In this document: one piece after another, positions 31,498-40,996 of the stretch
Layout of the letters: each line of letters starts with the position of its first letter
Position numbering within the stretch: position 1 is the first letter of the stretch
Assembly: GCA_949316495.1 (NCBI GenBank)
Contig: OX439002.1
Location: 16,796,001 to 16,860,000 of the forward strand
Source of the DNA: Amphiduros pacificus
Lineage: Eukaryota; Annelida; Polychaeta; Phyllodocida; Hesionidae
Direction of reading: 5' to 3'
Length of the DNA: 64,000 nt
The notes under the pieces: generated by a model
What the model was told of the DNA's origin: nothing
What the model saw: only the letters and a program-made list of their open reading frames with translations
Database searches by the model: none
Position numbers and translations under genes: made by a program

Positions 31498-31509
31498 TTA
31501 TTTTCCTCC
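30586..31509. repeat. Right trinucleotide domain (ATC/ATT repeats)
   Basis: Interrupted ATT/ATC array, complementary to 19173-20040, ending in TTTATTTTCCTCC, the inverted end of the element. All ORFs here are low-complexity artefacts. Confidence 0.95.
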
Positions 31510-31789
31510 CCTCTATCTGTGTACCCATAATGCATAGTCTCTGAGTGCCCACGAGACAAAATTGGAGCAGCCAACATATCAAATCAAATCGAATGAGGTA
31601 GAAGAGAAGATAACCAAGACAGACAATGTGCAGGATGATACAAAGTCAAATAAGGAGGAAAGTTGGCAGAATAATGAAGGAGGATGGTACACTGTAGGAT
31701 CAAAATAAGGACAAAATGAAATCATGGGAACAACGCATGGAGTACAATTATTATCGAGTGAGTTTATTTTGTCCTTAACGTAGTTTGAG

Positions 31790-31828
31790 TTTGGCGCCAA
31801 AATCAGGGGCTATTTTGAGTTTGGCGCC
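31790..31828 (+). promoter_or_regulatory. Twin E2F-like sites upstream of the transposase gene
   Basis: TTTGGCGCCAAA (31790-31801) and TTTGGCGCC (31820-31828), 30 bp apart, both match the E2F consensus TTTSSCGC and share the preceding TTTGAG word. They lie just before the presumed non-coding first exon, a usual promoter position. No TATA box is evident. Function is inferred. Confidence 0.45.
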
Positions 31829-31829
31829 T

Positions 31830-32068
31830 AAAAATTTCGTCTGCTGCGATCACTCTTCTGTGTTAGGAGATTACATTATTCTTCTTTCTTTGCACATGCG
31901 CACTCACACACTTGGGCATATAGTGTCCGCTACGGAAGACTACTGAACCGCAAAACGTCACCAAACATACCTCACAACAATTGTTGAAATTGTCATCAGT
32001 TTCTTTGTCAGAATTCTTGTAGATTTCACGAATATAACAACTTTACACTTCACAAAAACAATAAACAG
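31830..32068 (+). other. Presumed non-coding first exon of the transposase gene
   Basis: A strong splice donor (ATAAACAG|GTATGTG) lies at 32068/32069 and a strong acceptor (TTTTCCATTACAG|AAATG) at 33764/33765, two bases before the transposase start codon. This predicts a short untranslated exon starting downstream of the E2F-like sites. The 5' boundary is a guess. Confidence 0.45.
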
Positions 32069-32440
32069 GTATGTGTGATCGTGTTGTATGTAGATGATTA
32101 GTATTTTAGACATTTATAATGCTGTATTTTGTCAGGAAACCTGGATGAAATGAGGCACATGATCGAGTTGGGAGATTGTCAGCTGATTGTATGACTTCTC
32201 AATTTTCAATATCTTTAGACAGCTACAGCATTATATTTACAACATAATATCATTATGGCAGAAATATATCTTAATCATAACATATATACCAGCATGTGTG
32301 TCTAGTATTTTTTGTTATAAAATCGATTTACTTTGAGAATGAGAGGGAGGAAAATACAGCATACATGTGTATTATAATACAGTCCACCAAGTCCCAGGTT
32401 CATAAATTACACAGTTCAACTTCAGTCTTTTTCTATTTTT

Positions 32441-33740
32441 TATCCTCATCCAATGTTAAAATCTCTGACTGTCCTAGAATCAATGATTTATCAATATTGT
32501 TGAAGTTAACTTTGTTTGGTCAGAGAAAAAAACAATATTTTCATTTTGGGGGGTGACATTTTCCATAAAATTCATGAAAATTCACAAAGTCGGTCAGGCG
32601 CAAAGTGGAAAATTGTCGAATATACATTCATTATTTTAAGTTATTAATCCTAATGCAATGTTAAAAAACCTGACTGTCCTAGAATCTTTTATTTGTCTAT
32701 ATTGTTGAAGTTAACTTAGTTTTGTCATAGAAAAAATCAATATTTTCATTTTGGGGGGTGACATTTTCCATAAAATTCATGAAAATTCACAAAGTCGGTC
32801 AGGCGCAAAGTGGAAAATTGTCGAATATACATTCATTATTTTAAGTTATTAATCCTAATGCAATGTTAAAAAACCTGACTGTCCTAGAATCTTTTATTTG
32901 TCTATATTGTTGAAGTTAACTTAGTTTTGCCATAGAAAAAATCAATATTTTCATTTTGGGGGGTGACATTTTCTATAAAATTCATGAAAATTCACAAAGT
33001 CGGTCAGGCGCAAAGTGGAAAATTGTCGAATATACATTCATTATTTTAAGTTATTAATCCTAATGCAATGTTAAAAAACCTGACTGTCCTAGAATCTTTT
33101 ATTTGTCTATATTGTTGAAGTTAACTTAGTTTTGCCATAGAAAAAATCAATATTTTCATTTTGGGGGGTGACATTTTCTATAAAATTCATGAAAATTCAC
33201 AAAGTCGGTCAGGCGCAATGTGGAAAATTGTCGAATATACATTCATTATTTTAAGTTATTAATCCTAATGCAATGTTAAAAAACCTGACTGTCCTAGAAT
33301 CTTTTATTTGTCTATATTGTTGAAGTTAACTTAGTTTTGCCATAGAAAAAATCAATATTTTCATTTTGGGGGGTGACATTTTCTATAAAATTCATGAAAA
33401 TTCACAAAGTCGGTCAGGCGCAAAGTGGAAAATTGTCGAATATACATTCATTATTTTAAATTATTAATCCTAATGCAATGTTAAAAAACCTGACTGTCCT
33501 AGAATCTTTTATTTGTCTATATTGTTGAAGTTAACTTAGTTTTGCCATAGAAAAAATCAATATTTTCATTTTGGGGGGTGACATTTTCCATAAAATTCAT
33601 GAAAATTCACAAAGTCGGTCAGGTGCAAAGTGGAAAATTGTCGAATATACATTCCTTATTTTAAATTATTAATCCTAATGCAATGTTAAAAAACCTGACT
33701 GTCCTAGAATCTTTTATTTGTCTATATTGTTGAAGTTAAC
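32441..33740. repeat. 205-bp tandem array (about 6.3 copies) in the transposase 5' intron
   Basis: The word 'tgactgtcct' begins at 32466, 32671, 32876, 33081, 33286, 33491 and 33696, an exact 205-bp period. Later copies are nearly identical; the first is the most diverged. The array almost fills the predicted intron 32069-33764 and its last, partial copy ends about 25 bp before the splice acceptor. Confidence 0.97.
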
Positions 33741-33766
33741 ATTATTCTGCATTTTCCATTACAGAA

Positions 33767-36502
33767 ATGAAACGCAAGACGAAGAATCGTATAGGCCGGG
33801 CACAGAAGAAAAGTGCAACAAACGTGAAGTATTGGGAAAAAGAAAATTTACTAAGAGATGCAAGAAAGAATAAACAGAAACTGAAGAAAGCCACACAACA
33901 GCTGAGTGAAAGCATAAATGAGGAGTGTGCTATACCTACAGATGTGCCAGCAGACAACAGCTTTGGCAGTAATGCACAAGTCGAAAAAGAGTCAATACAT
34001 GAGAAGTACATCTTGGTAGAAGTTGATGACGAATGTGCTATCATTGAAAATGATCACAATCGGGAATCTGAGGAACAAGAAGACAGTGATGGCTTTTTTG
34101 CCCATGAATTTTTCTTAGTGACTGACAAAGTGATCAAATATGACCCTTGCACAGATCTGGATGAACTCTATCAGTCTCGTAAAACTGAGCGTTATAACAT
34201 TCTCAATGCTGAACTTGAAGAAATGCAAATCAAAATCAAGCGTGAGACTGGTTATGTCAAATCAAATTCAAAAACAATACAATTTATAGATCTGTATCCA
34301 ACAGAAATCCCTGGTGTTAAAATAGTTGTGACCATTAATAGTGCCTTTGAAGCTGAGATCTTTGCACACAGGAAGAAAATTGGGGCAGATCATGTCATAA
34401 GGAAACATTTACCACAAAAATACTACACAAGTTCTCAAGTAAAAAATCTCCTCACAAAACTCAGTGGTTATGATGTGTGTGTTGGTAACCCAGATGAAGA
34501 ATTTGCTCATTTACCACCTGGGAGTCAAGAATACAGGGAAAGCAACTTTGGAGCTCGGAATGGTAACATGACATATGATACTACATTTCGAAGTGATAAG
34601 TGTGAATTACTGGTGAAGGCATTGCGATGCAAAGAGTGCATTTTAAAGCGTGGTGCACTCCGAAAAAGACGTCATTCTGGAATGCATCCAAAAGTGCCAA
34701 ATTCCCCAAGTATCAGCTCCACAACACCACACAAATTTATGACACCAAAACAGATTAACAACAAGATAAAACAACTGCAGAGAAACAGGAGAGCTCAAAA
34801 TGCCAAAATAGAATCACTGCGAAGACAATTACAGCAATCAATAGAGAAATGTGATGAACTTTTAAATGGTGAAAACACAGACATCAATGACATGGTGAAA
34901 GAATGCTCGAAAACTGTTGAAAAGGAATGGCCTGATGAAGATTCTTTCCAGCGATTGTTTTGGGAAGAACAAATAAAATTTAATGCAGCAAAAACATCAA
35001 ATGGTATGCGCTGGCATCCAATGATCATCAAGTGGTGTTTACACATGAAATCAAAGTCATCTGCAGCCTATGGTGCACTTAGAGATACAGGATTCGTCAA
35101 ACTTCCAAGCTCAAGAACACTTTATAATTATTCACATTTCATGGATCCTAAGTGTGGAATCACCCTTGATGTGTTGAAACATGTCAAAGGTGAAGCAAAA
35201 GCTAAAGGCCTTTATGATGCGGAATACAAGAAATATGTTGGAATTCTTCTTGATGAGGTAAAGATCAAGGAGGATTTGGTATATGACAAATATACTGGAG
35301 AACTTGTAGGATACATGGACCTTGATAAAACGGGTAATCAGTTATTGCAACTTGAGAATGAGATTGAAAATAAAAACTCAAAACTTGCAAAGTACATGCT
35401 TGTACTGATGGTACGGGGTGCATGTTCAGACTTCAAGTATCCCCTTGCTTGTTATGCAACAGATGGTATTAAGTCAGCATTATTATATACTGTCACATGG
35501 GATGCTGTTGATAACTTGGAACTCAACCTAGGTTTGAAGGTATTGTTCATAACTTGTGATGGAGCCTCTCCAAATCGCCGCTTCTTTGATCTTCATGGAG
35601 ATCAAAAACCTGTTTGGTACACACTAAATCCCAATGATCCTCAAAGAAAAATTTATTTCATATCGGATGCTCCACATTTAATAAAGACAACACGCAACTG
35701 TTTTGCCAATAGTGACAGTCACAAAAGGTCACGAAAACTATGGAACAATGGTAAATACATCAGTTGGATGCATATAGTTGATTTGTACCAGAATCATTGC
35801 GAGGGTAGAGAGCTTAGTGCTGTATACAAACTTACCCGGGATCATGTTGACCTGACTGCATTTTCTACAATGAAAGTAAGTTTGGCAGCACAAGTCTTGA
35901 GTGACACTGTGGCAAATGCGCTGGAGCGATATGTTGGGGATCATACAAGTGAAACAGTAAAATTTATTAGAATTATGAACAAGTTCTTCGACTGTTTGAA
36001 TACTAGGAATTTGGCAGAAGGTGCAAAAACTAGAAATGCAAACAAAAAACCATACACAAATGAAAATGATGACAGATTAAGTTGGCTGACAGGAGATTTC
36101 CTCCAGTTCTTTGAAGATTGGAAAACATGTGTGGAAAATCATCCAGGTGGTTTCACAAAAGGAGAAAAATGCACCATGATCTTAAGCCACCAAACTCTCA
36201 CTGGACTGGAAATCACAGCTCGATCAATAGTGGCATGTGTGAAATTTCTGTTGGATATCGGGGCACCATTTGTGTTGACCAGCCATTTCAATCAAGACAT
36301 CTTGGAACAATTGTTTGGACACTTTCGACATAGAGGAGGGTGCATGGAGAACCCTACTGTCAAAGATGTAAGACAGATGATGGTGGAAGTGAAAGCCACA
36401 AGGTCTGTACATATGGCTTGTGTTCGTGGAAACACTAAACGTGACCAGGAAAATCGTGTAATTGACAATAACCCCTTGCCCAAACGTGCAAGATTGCAAT
36501 AA
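33767..36502 (+). CDS. P-superfamily (THAP9-like) transposase, 911 aa, intact
   Basis: Single open frame of 911 residues. P-element-type transposases cut and rejoin transposon DNA with an RNase H-fold DDE centre. Visible parts: basic N-terminus (1-45); acidic stretch (75-108); Cys/His-containing basic patch (279-307); predicted coiled coil (325-362); the region RWHPMIIKWCLHMKSKSSAA onward (415-455) that precedes the catalytic core in this family; LLDEVKI with likely first catalytic Asp496; TCDGAS with Asp598; SDAPHLIKTTRN (633-644), matching the conserved DPCHMLKLIRN-type motif; and a late acidic residue, Glu847, in LEQLFGHFRHRG. The insert between Asp598 and Glu847 corresponds to the GTP-binding domain of the Drosophila enzyme. 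No classical N-terminal C2CH THAP finger is seen. The C-terminus is a basic, nuclear-signal-like PKRARLQ. The start is chosen because ATG lies two bases after a strong acceptor. Terminal inverted repeats were not found. Confidence 0.9.
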   Translation: MKRKTKNRIGRAQKKSATNVKYWEKENLLRDARKNKQKLKKATQQLSESINEECAIPTDVPADNSFGSNAQVEKESIHEKYILVEVDDECAIIENDHNRESEEQEDSDGFFAHEFFLVTDKVIKYDPCTDLDELYQSRKTERYNILNAELEEMQIKIKRETGYVKSNSKTIQFIDLYPTEIPGVKIVVTINSAFEAEIFAHRKKIGADHVIRKHLPQKYYTSSQVKNLLTKLSGYDVCVGNPDEEFAHLPPGSQEYRESNFGARNGNMTYDTTFRSDKCELLVKALRCKECILKRGALRKRRHSGMHPKVPNSPSISSTTPHKFMTPKQINNKIKQLQRNRRAQNAKIESLRRQLQQSIEKCDELLNGENTDINDMVKECSKTVEKEWPDEDSFQRLFWEEQIKFNAAKTSNGMRWHPMIIKWCLHMKSKSSAAYGALRDTGFVKLPSSRTLYNYSHFMDPKCGITLDVLKHVKGEAKAKGLYDAEYKKYVGILLDEVKIKEDLVYDKYTGELVGYMDLDKTGNQLLQLENEIENKNSKLAKYMLVLMVRGACSDFKYPLACYATDGIKSALLYTVTWDAVDNLELNLGLKVLFITCDGASPNRRFFDLHGDQKPVWYTLNPNDPQRKIYFISDAPHLIKTTRNCFANSDSHKRSRKLWNNGKYISWMHIVDLYQNHCEGRELSAVYKLTRDHVDLTAFSTMKVSLAAQVLSDTVANALERYVGDHTSETVKFIRIMNKFFDCLNTRNLAEGAKTRNANKKPYTNENDDRLSWLTGDFLQFFEDWKTCVENHPGGFTKGEKCTMILSHQTLTGLEITARSIVACVKFLLDIGAPFVLTSHFNQDILEQLFGHFRHRGGCMENPTVKDVRQMMVEVKATRSVHMACVRGNTKRDQENRVIDNNPLPKRARLQ

Positions 36503-36713
36503 TTTGAGTGCAGGCCAATGCCTGTATGTTTGATTCCTGCAAGGACAATGAGATTTAAAAAGACAATCTTAATGATATGGCAATATTACATAACAATATT
36601 ATTTTAAGTGCAATATACATTATTAGACAAGTAAATTTAAAGACAGTGTATTTTATACCTATACACTGTAGAAGAAATCTGTAGAACCCATAATGTATGC
36701 ATTTGTGAATGTA

Positions 36714-36719
36714 AATAAA
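36714..36719 (+). terminator. Poly(A) signal of the transposase gene
   Basis: AATAAA about 210 bp after the transposase stop codon, followed by T-rich DNA; the natural 3' end of this transcript. Confidence 0.6.
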
Positions 36720-36739
36720 CTTTATTTTGAAATTAAATA

Positions 36740-37784
36740 CAAAGGTTTATTTTCTTGGTAATTTGTTTCAGAGTGAAAATGTTTTCAGCACAATATTTTA
36801 TTCAAACTGCCACCTATCTTAGTGTTAAATGGAGAAATGTTCTGCTGAGAATTGTTTCTCTGAACAGTTGTTTCACAGATCATCAAAGTATTTGTACAGA
36901 CAGAATGTCAGGAAATGTCCCCGCTTCCACTTCCATAAAAGCTATACTGACATAGTCATAATAGCTAAAAATGATGTAAATGCAACAATTTCTTTTATAT
37001 TTAAAATGTTTATTTCAAACCAGTCACACAGTAAAACAGTTTAATAAATTATGTAGTAAAAACAGTTTAATAAATTATGTAGTATAAACTCCTGTGTAAT
37101 TCCTTGAACAACAAATTCAGTTCAGTCCCAGTGCAAGGGATCATAACCTTCTTCTTGTAGATTATTTTAAGAACAATATCTTTGAAATGGTTATTTTTGG
37201 CTTTATACAGAAAAAAACTTAACAAATATCACAATATTAAATGAGAATATAAATTACTTATCAGATATAATTTCATCACCTTATCCACTATCACATGAAA
37301 TATTTACATATTAAAATCAACATGGACAAACAGTATATAAACAGAAACGTACAAGTTTGTTATCTGAACTAAACAAATTTAACACATAATAGATATATAC
37401 ATATAGCAAAATAGATTCCATTATTTAGCACTGCTCAGGCCTCAAATTTAATCTTTTAACCTCTTCGCATGACTGGAGCTAAACTCTATTGTTTGTATAT
37501 TATTATTATTAATATCACATTATACACATTGATTTAATATGTGGCACAAAATTACAATAGATCCAATTATCAACATGATATTCAAAATGAGATTGCTAAG
37601 CTGTATCACATTTTACCCTGGCACATAAATTATATGAATATAGCAGAGAGAAAAACTCTTATCACAAAATGGTACATGAGATTTATGACAAAAACATTGC
37701 AGCATGTAGTAATATAATAAATACATTGTCAATCTTCATTTTAGAAAATGTCAATGATATTGTTCATTTAAGGTTTTTAATCAT
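36740..37784. other. Space between two convergent ORFs
   Basis: AT-rich, no ORF of note. It must hold the 3' ends of both convergent transcripts. A minus-strand AATAAA is at 37009-37014. A 29-bp-type short tandem duplication lies near 37030-37085. Confidence 0.5.
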
Positions 37785-38564
37785 TTAAGTTGATGGCCCA
37801 TTCAATGTTTTCAGCGCCTTTCTTAGTCCTTTTGATTTCTTTTTCTGAAGAGCACTTTCTTTTCCAGCCTCTCTTACAACTCTGCGAGCAGTGGCATGAC
37901 CTCGAACAGTTAGATAGAGGTCAATCACCTTTTCCAAGATGATGGTATTTATGGAAGTTGACATGCTGTCCCACAGTGTTTTTACAGATAGATCCTCCAT
38001 TACTTGCTCCTTTAAAGAATCTCTCTTCAAAGAAGTTGAGTTCAGATGTCTCAGATCAACTTTTTTTCTGATAACCTCTTCACATGCTAACATAAATGAA
38101 AAGAAATTGATCGATGGATAAAGAAGTCCACCCCTGTCCTGAACCGCAATCCATCCTGAGGGCAATCCCTCTTGGTGTTCCTTGGTTGTTATGGTGGATA
38201 TCAAACTTTCACCATATTGGGCAGGCCTTTCCTTTATCCTTCGAATTATGTACCCACCAATGTAACATACAATATCTTTGTCCATGCTGTCCATCATTTC
38301 CTCCTTGTTGGGGTTTGTTGATTTGCCGTGTTGCATCTTATTGTCCAAGAAAATGTTCACAAAATGTTTTAGGAATATAGAGAAAAACTTTATGGCTTGG
38401 CTAGATGAAATCCCAAAGGTCTCTGTCAGAAATGAAGTAAACTGTGAATTCACTGCCAATTTGGTCCTAAGCTTGTGAAGTTTGCGCACAAAATGCTCTT
38501 CTTCCTGGCTTGATGAAATGGATGAGCTAAACACTTCCTGGAAATCGTCAAGCAGAAAATCCAT
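37785..38564 (-). CDS. Convergent second ORF, P-transposase C-terminal-module-like, 259 aa
   Basis: Open frame of 259 residues facing the transposase. Its middle reads IVCYIGGYIIRRIKE (about 98-112) and, after a variable stretch, VQDRGGLLYPSINFF (about 142-156). These resemble the 'Y-hydrophobic-AGY-hydrophobic-RK' and 'DRGGLTYPS' motifs that in related P-type transposases stand in the C-terminal part of the same chain; that comparison is from memory. The ORF ends with a basic, possibly nuclear-targeting tail (KKKSKGLRK). An acceptor (CTTTACAG|GAATGG) lies at 38586/38585, and the frame stays open from there through the ATG, so an upstream coding exon is possible and the true start may be earlier. 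Function is unknown; a partner or accessory factor of the transposase is inferred from position. Confidence 0.7.
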   Translation of the reverse strand: MDFLLDDFQEVFSSSISSSQEEEHFVRKLHKLRTKLAVNSQFTSFLTETFGISSSQAIKFFSIFLKHFVNIFLDNKMQHGKSTNPNKEEMMDSMDKDIVCYIGGYIIRRIKERPAQYGESLISTITTKEHQEGLPSGWIAVQDRGGLLYPSINFFSFMLACEEVIRKKVDLRHLNSTSLKRDSLKEQVMEDLSVKTLWDSMSTSINTIILEKVIDLYLTVRGHATARRVVREAGKESALQKKKSKGLRKALKTLNGPST

Positions 38565-38585
38565 AGTGTTTGATTGGAGCCATTC

Positions 38586-39145
38586 CTGTAAAGATAGAAA
38601 TTATCAGATTACATTTGAATTGTTACTTTTTTGGTATTGGTATCTTTAATAATCAAAGGTAATATAACCATAAAATTAAAATATTGTATTGGCATTAAAT
38701 GTGCTGTGTCGGTTTAAATTTATTATTGCTCTCAGTTTCAGCGATACATAAGAATGTTCAAATGCGTAACTACTTAAAATAAATGTTTCATGCATCTAAA
38801 ATAAATCTTGTTTTGTGCATCATTATTGAAAAGAACTTGAGAAAAAACAAAACCAAAAACACGATCAAACGCTTTTCTACTCTTTAAAAATATTACCTAA
38901 ACGCCTCTCCACTTCCTTTATTGTGTGTAAATCTGAGCTAGAGATTTGATTTAAATATTGTATTCACTACTCTGATAATGACAGACACTGACTGATTTAT
39001 CAAGAAAAATCTTCTTTTATTCAAATATGTTTTTTCACGAATCAAGGAGATTCCAATTTAATAACAGTAGCAATGATGTTAGTTTAAGAGAAACGGCATT
39101 TGGTCCTCCTTGTTTTCTTCTGGCTAGGCTGGTCGGAGCAATATG
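38586..39145. other. AT-rich DNA upstream of the convergent ORF
   Basis: Presumably intron or promoter of the minus-strand ORF. Nothing else recognised. Confidence 0.4.
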
Positions 39146-39165
39146 ACCAACGTAGCCGAGAACCA

Positions 39166-39218
39166 GTTAACCGTAGACCTCCGTGCTCGGCGTGTCTTCC
39201 TCCGTGCTCCGTGGGCTG
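39166..39218. repeat. Left half of a 53-bp imperfect inverted repeat
   Basis: GC-rich segment (GTTAAC...CTCCGTGCTCCGTGG) that reappears inverted at 40248-40300 with roughly 85 percent agreement by eye. Both copies are adjacent to the word CACGGAGGAG. Together they bracket about 1.1 kb and may be the ends of a decayed non-autonomous transposon. Confidence 0.7.
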
Positions 39219-39261
39219 TCACGGAGGAGAAAATTTCTTCTCGGCCGAGGAAAGTTGCATC

Positions 39262-39410
39262 AGTTGGCCGCTTGGTGTCACCACCTCACTACAGTACATT
39301 TGTATATGTTTATTTCCACGGAGGAGAAAACTGCTCCTCCGCCGCATTGATTGACCGCTTGGTGTCACCACCTTGTTATATTATATTTGTACTTTATTTC
39401 CACGGAGGAG
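39262..39410. repeat. Two-copy tandem duplication of about 86 bp
   Basis: 'ccgcttggtgtcaccacct' followed by a variable AT-rich part and 'atttccacggaggag' occurs twice, near 39271-39326 and 39357-39410. The second copy overlaps the hairpin at 39371-39447. Confidence 0.8.
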
Positions 39411-39447
39411 GGCCCTAATAATAAAGTACAAATATAATATAACAAGG
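39371..39447. repeat. Perfect 28-bp hairpin with 21-bp loop
   Basis: 39371-39398 (CCTTGTTATATTATATTTGT...) is the exact reverse complement of 39420-39447. The loop carries CACGGAGGAGGGCCC. Perfect pairing of 28 bp implies a recent inverted duplication or the terminal repeats of a tiny element. Confidence 0.92.
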
Positions 39448-39534
39448 GGGCAGTCATACAGGGACTTTCACACCACGGCAACCCTTATTGGCGTTGAAAA
39501 CAAAGACGTGTCAGCCATTGAATCCCGATCCAAA

Positions 39535-39755
39535 GATTTCATCTTTTAAGTCATTATCTTTTCTATATTCTACGTGGGCAAATAATAATTCAATTTTATA
39601 TGTTCTGATATGCATATCGCTTAAATAGAAGCCCATATGAAGATTTCATATTTGTTTTCTGTATAAAGTCATTATTCTTGATATTTTCTACGTTTGCAAT
39701 GTGCATATCACTCAAACTGAAGCCCAATATGAAGATTTCAGTCCGATTCCATGCA
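39535..39755. repeat. Decayed tandem duplication of about 115 bp
   Basis: Two similar blocks share the words 'aagtcattat', 'ttctacgt', 'tgcatatc' and 'gaagattt' in the same order, indicating an old duplication. Confidence 0.6.
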
Positions 39756-40105
39756 GCCTTTGATCCCATTCAGTGGTGTTTCAACAAATAGGGTCAAATT
39801 ATAAACTTCGCTGATACCAATTATCAGCATTCACAGTCCTTGTGACGTAAGGCCAAACCTGTGATCAAAGGGTTTAATTTCATATTTTTAAAAGGTATGT
39901 AGGCCTAAAAGTCTTAGATACTTAAAGGGATACTTTCTAATAAAATAAATTATATAAATTACATTATTAAATGATCATATATGTGTAAATACATTGAAAT
40001 TCATAGACAAAATAATTATATCAGTAACCAAGGAAACACAAATCGACATTTAAAACTAATCTTGCAACCCCCATAAATTATGATCATTTATTGCAATTAG
40101 TGGCA

Positions 40106-40115
40106 ATGACGTCAT
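40106..40115. promoter_or_regulatory. Full palindromic CRE/ATF site
   Basis: ATGACGTCAT contains the full cAMP-response element TGACGTCA. A CACGTG E-box follows at 40132-40137. It lies between the arms of the 39166/40248 inverted repeat. Confidence 0.4.
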
Positions 40116-40247
40116 CGTGCGGGATTTTACGCACGTGCAACTCAAGCTGCAATGATCTTCAATTTTCATAAATTTAGTCATAACTTTGTTAATACTAGTC
40201 CGATTGACATGCTTTTTACACCATTTACATACATTTCCACGGAGGAG

Positions 40248-40300
40248 CAGTCCACGGAGCACGGAGATAGACTCGCCGAGCACCGAGGTCTGCAGTTAAC
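40248..40300. repeat. Right half of the 53-bp imperfect inverted repeat
   Basis: Inverted partner of 39166-39218, here reading CACGGAGCACGG and GTTAAC in the opposite orientation and next to CACGGAGGAG at 40238-40247. Confidence 0.7.
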
Positions 40301-40603
40301 TATTGTTGACGTAGCCTCCAGAGCTCTGCTCGCGCAAGTCGGGGTTCCACAAGTTGGCACAACTACAATGATGTACTTGTCAGATAGGGTATCAATAATG
40401 AGCGCACGCATCATTTCGAGGAAGACTTAAATTTCTTGTTTGGCAACATTCATCACGACGCCCATTAATTTCATTGTGTATACCAAAACAGTGCGTTGCA
40501 AAAGCACCATCACGATATTTGATGTAATGTAGTTTTCCAGTCATCTGTGAATTAATTGAGTTGATAATTTATTCAGCCCACGTGATTAGCCACTTGGATT
40601 TTG

Positions 40604-40726
40604 GAACGTTCTTTATACCTCACATATTTTTGATCATTTGGGCGTTGACATACTGGCTGATTGGTCAATCCTTGATGCAAATTAGCGTGATAGACAGATG
40701 AAATTGATTACAGAGTTTCGACCAAT
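40604..40726 (-). promoter_or_regulatory. Candidate minus-strand TATA/CCAAT promoter
   Basis: On the minus strand: TATAAAG (plus 40611-40617), with a CCAAT box upstream at plus 40660-40664 and an inverted CCAAT box at 40722-40726. The palindrome GAACGTTC (40604-40611), a minimal heat-shock-element dimer, overlaps the TATA word. The position suits a transcript running toward the minus-strand ORF at 37785-38564, but 2 kb separate them and no exon link was proven. Confidence 0.35.
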
Positions 40727-40987
40727 CAGATGATCGTGTGTGACGTTTCGTGTCGTCTGGCACATCCGTCGTCAGGGCAAGCGGGAAAAGCAGACGATAT
40801 TCGTGAATATTTTAGAAAATTGGTACTTTATACAAGAAAAATAACTGCAAGAACTGTACATTTCCGCCACAATATTTGGTAATGTAGACATATCAATTAC
40901 ATTCAGTTTAATCTGGGGCCAAAAATCGACGTTTATAGAAGTGAAAAATAGCTGTATTACAAAATACTCTTCAATTTTGGTAAATGT

Positions 40988-40996
40988 TTTGGTATG
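40988..40996. other. 9-bp target-site duplication, left copy
   Basis: TTTGGTATG, repeated exactly at 41521-41529, flanking the MITE. Confidence 0.92.

Larger units (their letters stand above)
19173..31509. mobile_element. 12.3-kb inverted repeat, fold-back-like element
   Basis: The ends carry the same 23-bp sequence in inverted orientation (19173-19195 and 31487-31509), beginning GGAGGAAAATAAATGATG. Inside, the domains mirror each other: trinucleotide repeats (19173-20040 and 30586-31509), a diverged spacer that still aligns, a 56-bp repeat array (20500-20840 and 29870-30430), and a 71-bp repeat array (20841-25268 and 28490-29870). The 56/71 junction is almost base-identical on both sides (around 20816-20850 and 29861-29899). 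This layout, long inverted arms built of tandem repeats, matches fold-back elements such as Drosophila FB and sea urchin TU. No ORF for a transposase was seen inside and I found no target-site duplication, so mobility is inferred from architecture only. Confidence 0.7.

Noticed and set aside
33767-34050. N-terminal THAP zinc finger in the transposase
   Set aside because: The C2CH spacing expected of THAP is absent at the N-terminus; the Cys-rich patch lies at residues 279-292 instead.
36118-36499. Overlapping ORFs in other frames of the transposase
   Set aside because: Shadow frames of the transposase coding sequence.
31740-40990. Terminal inverted repeats and 8-bp duplication for the P-like element
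   Set aside because: I compared the two flanks by eye and found only short chance matches (e.g. tcgtctgct), so no ends are claimed.
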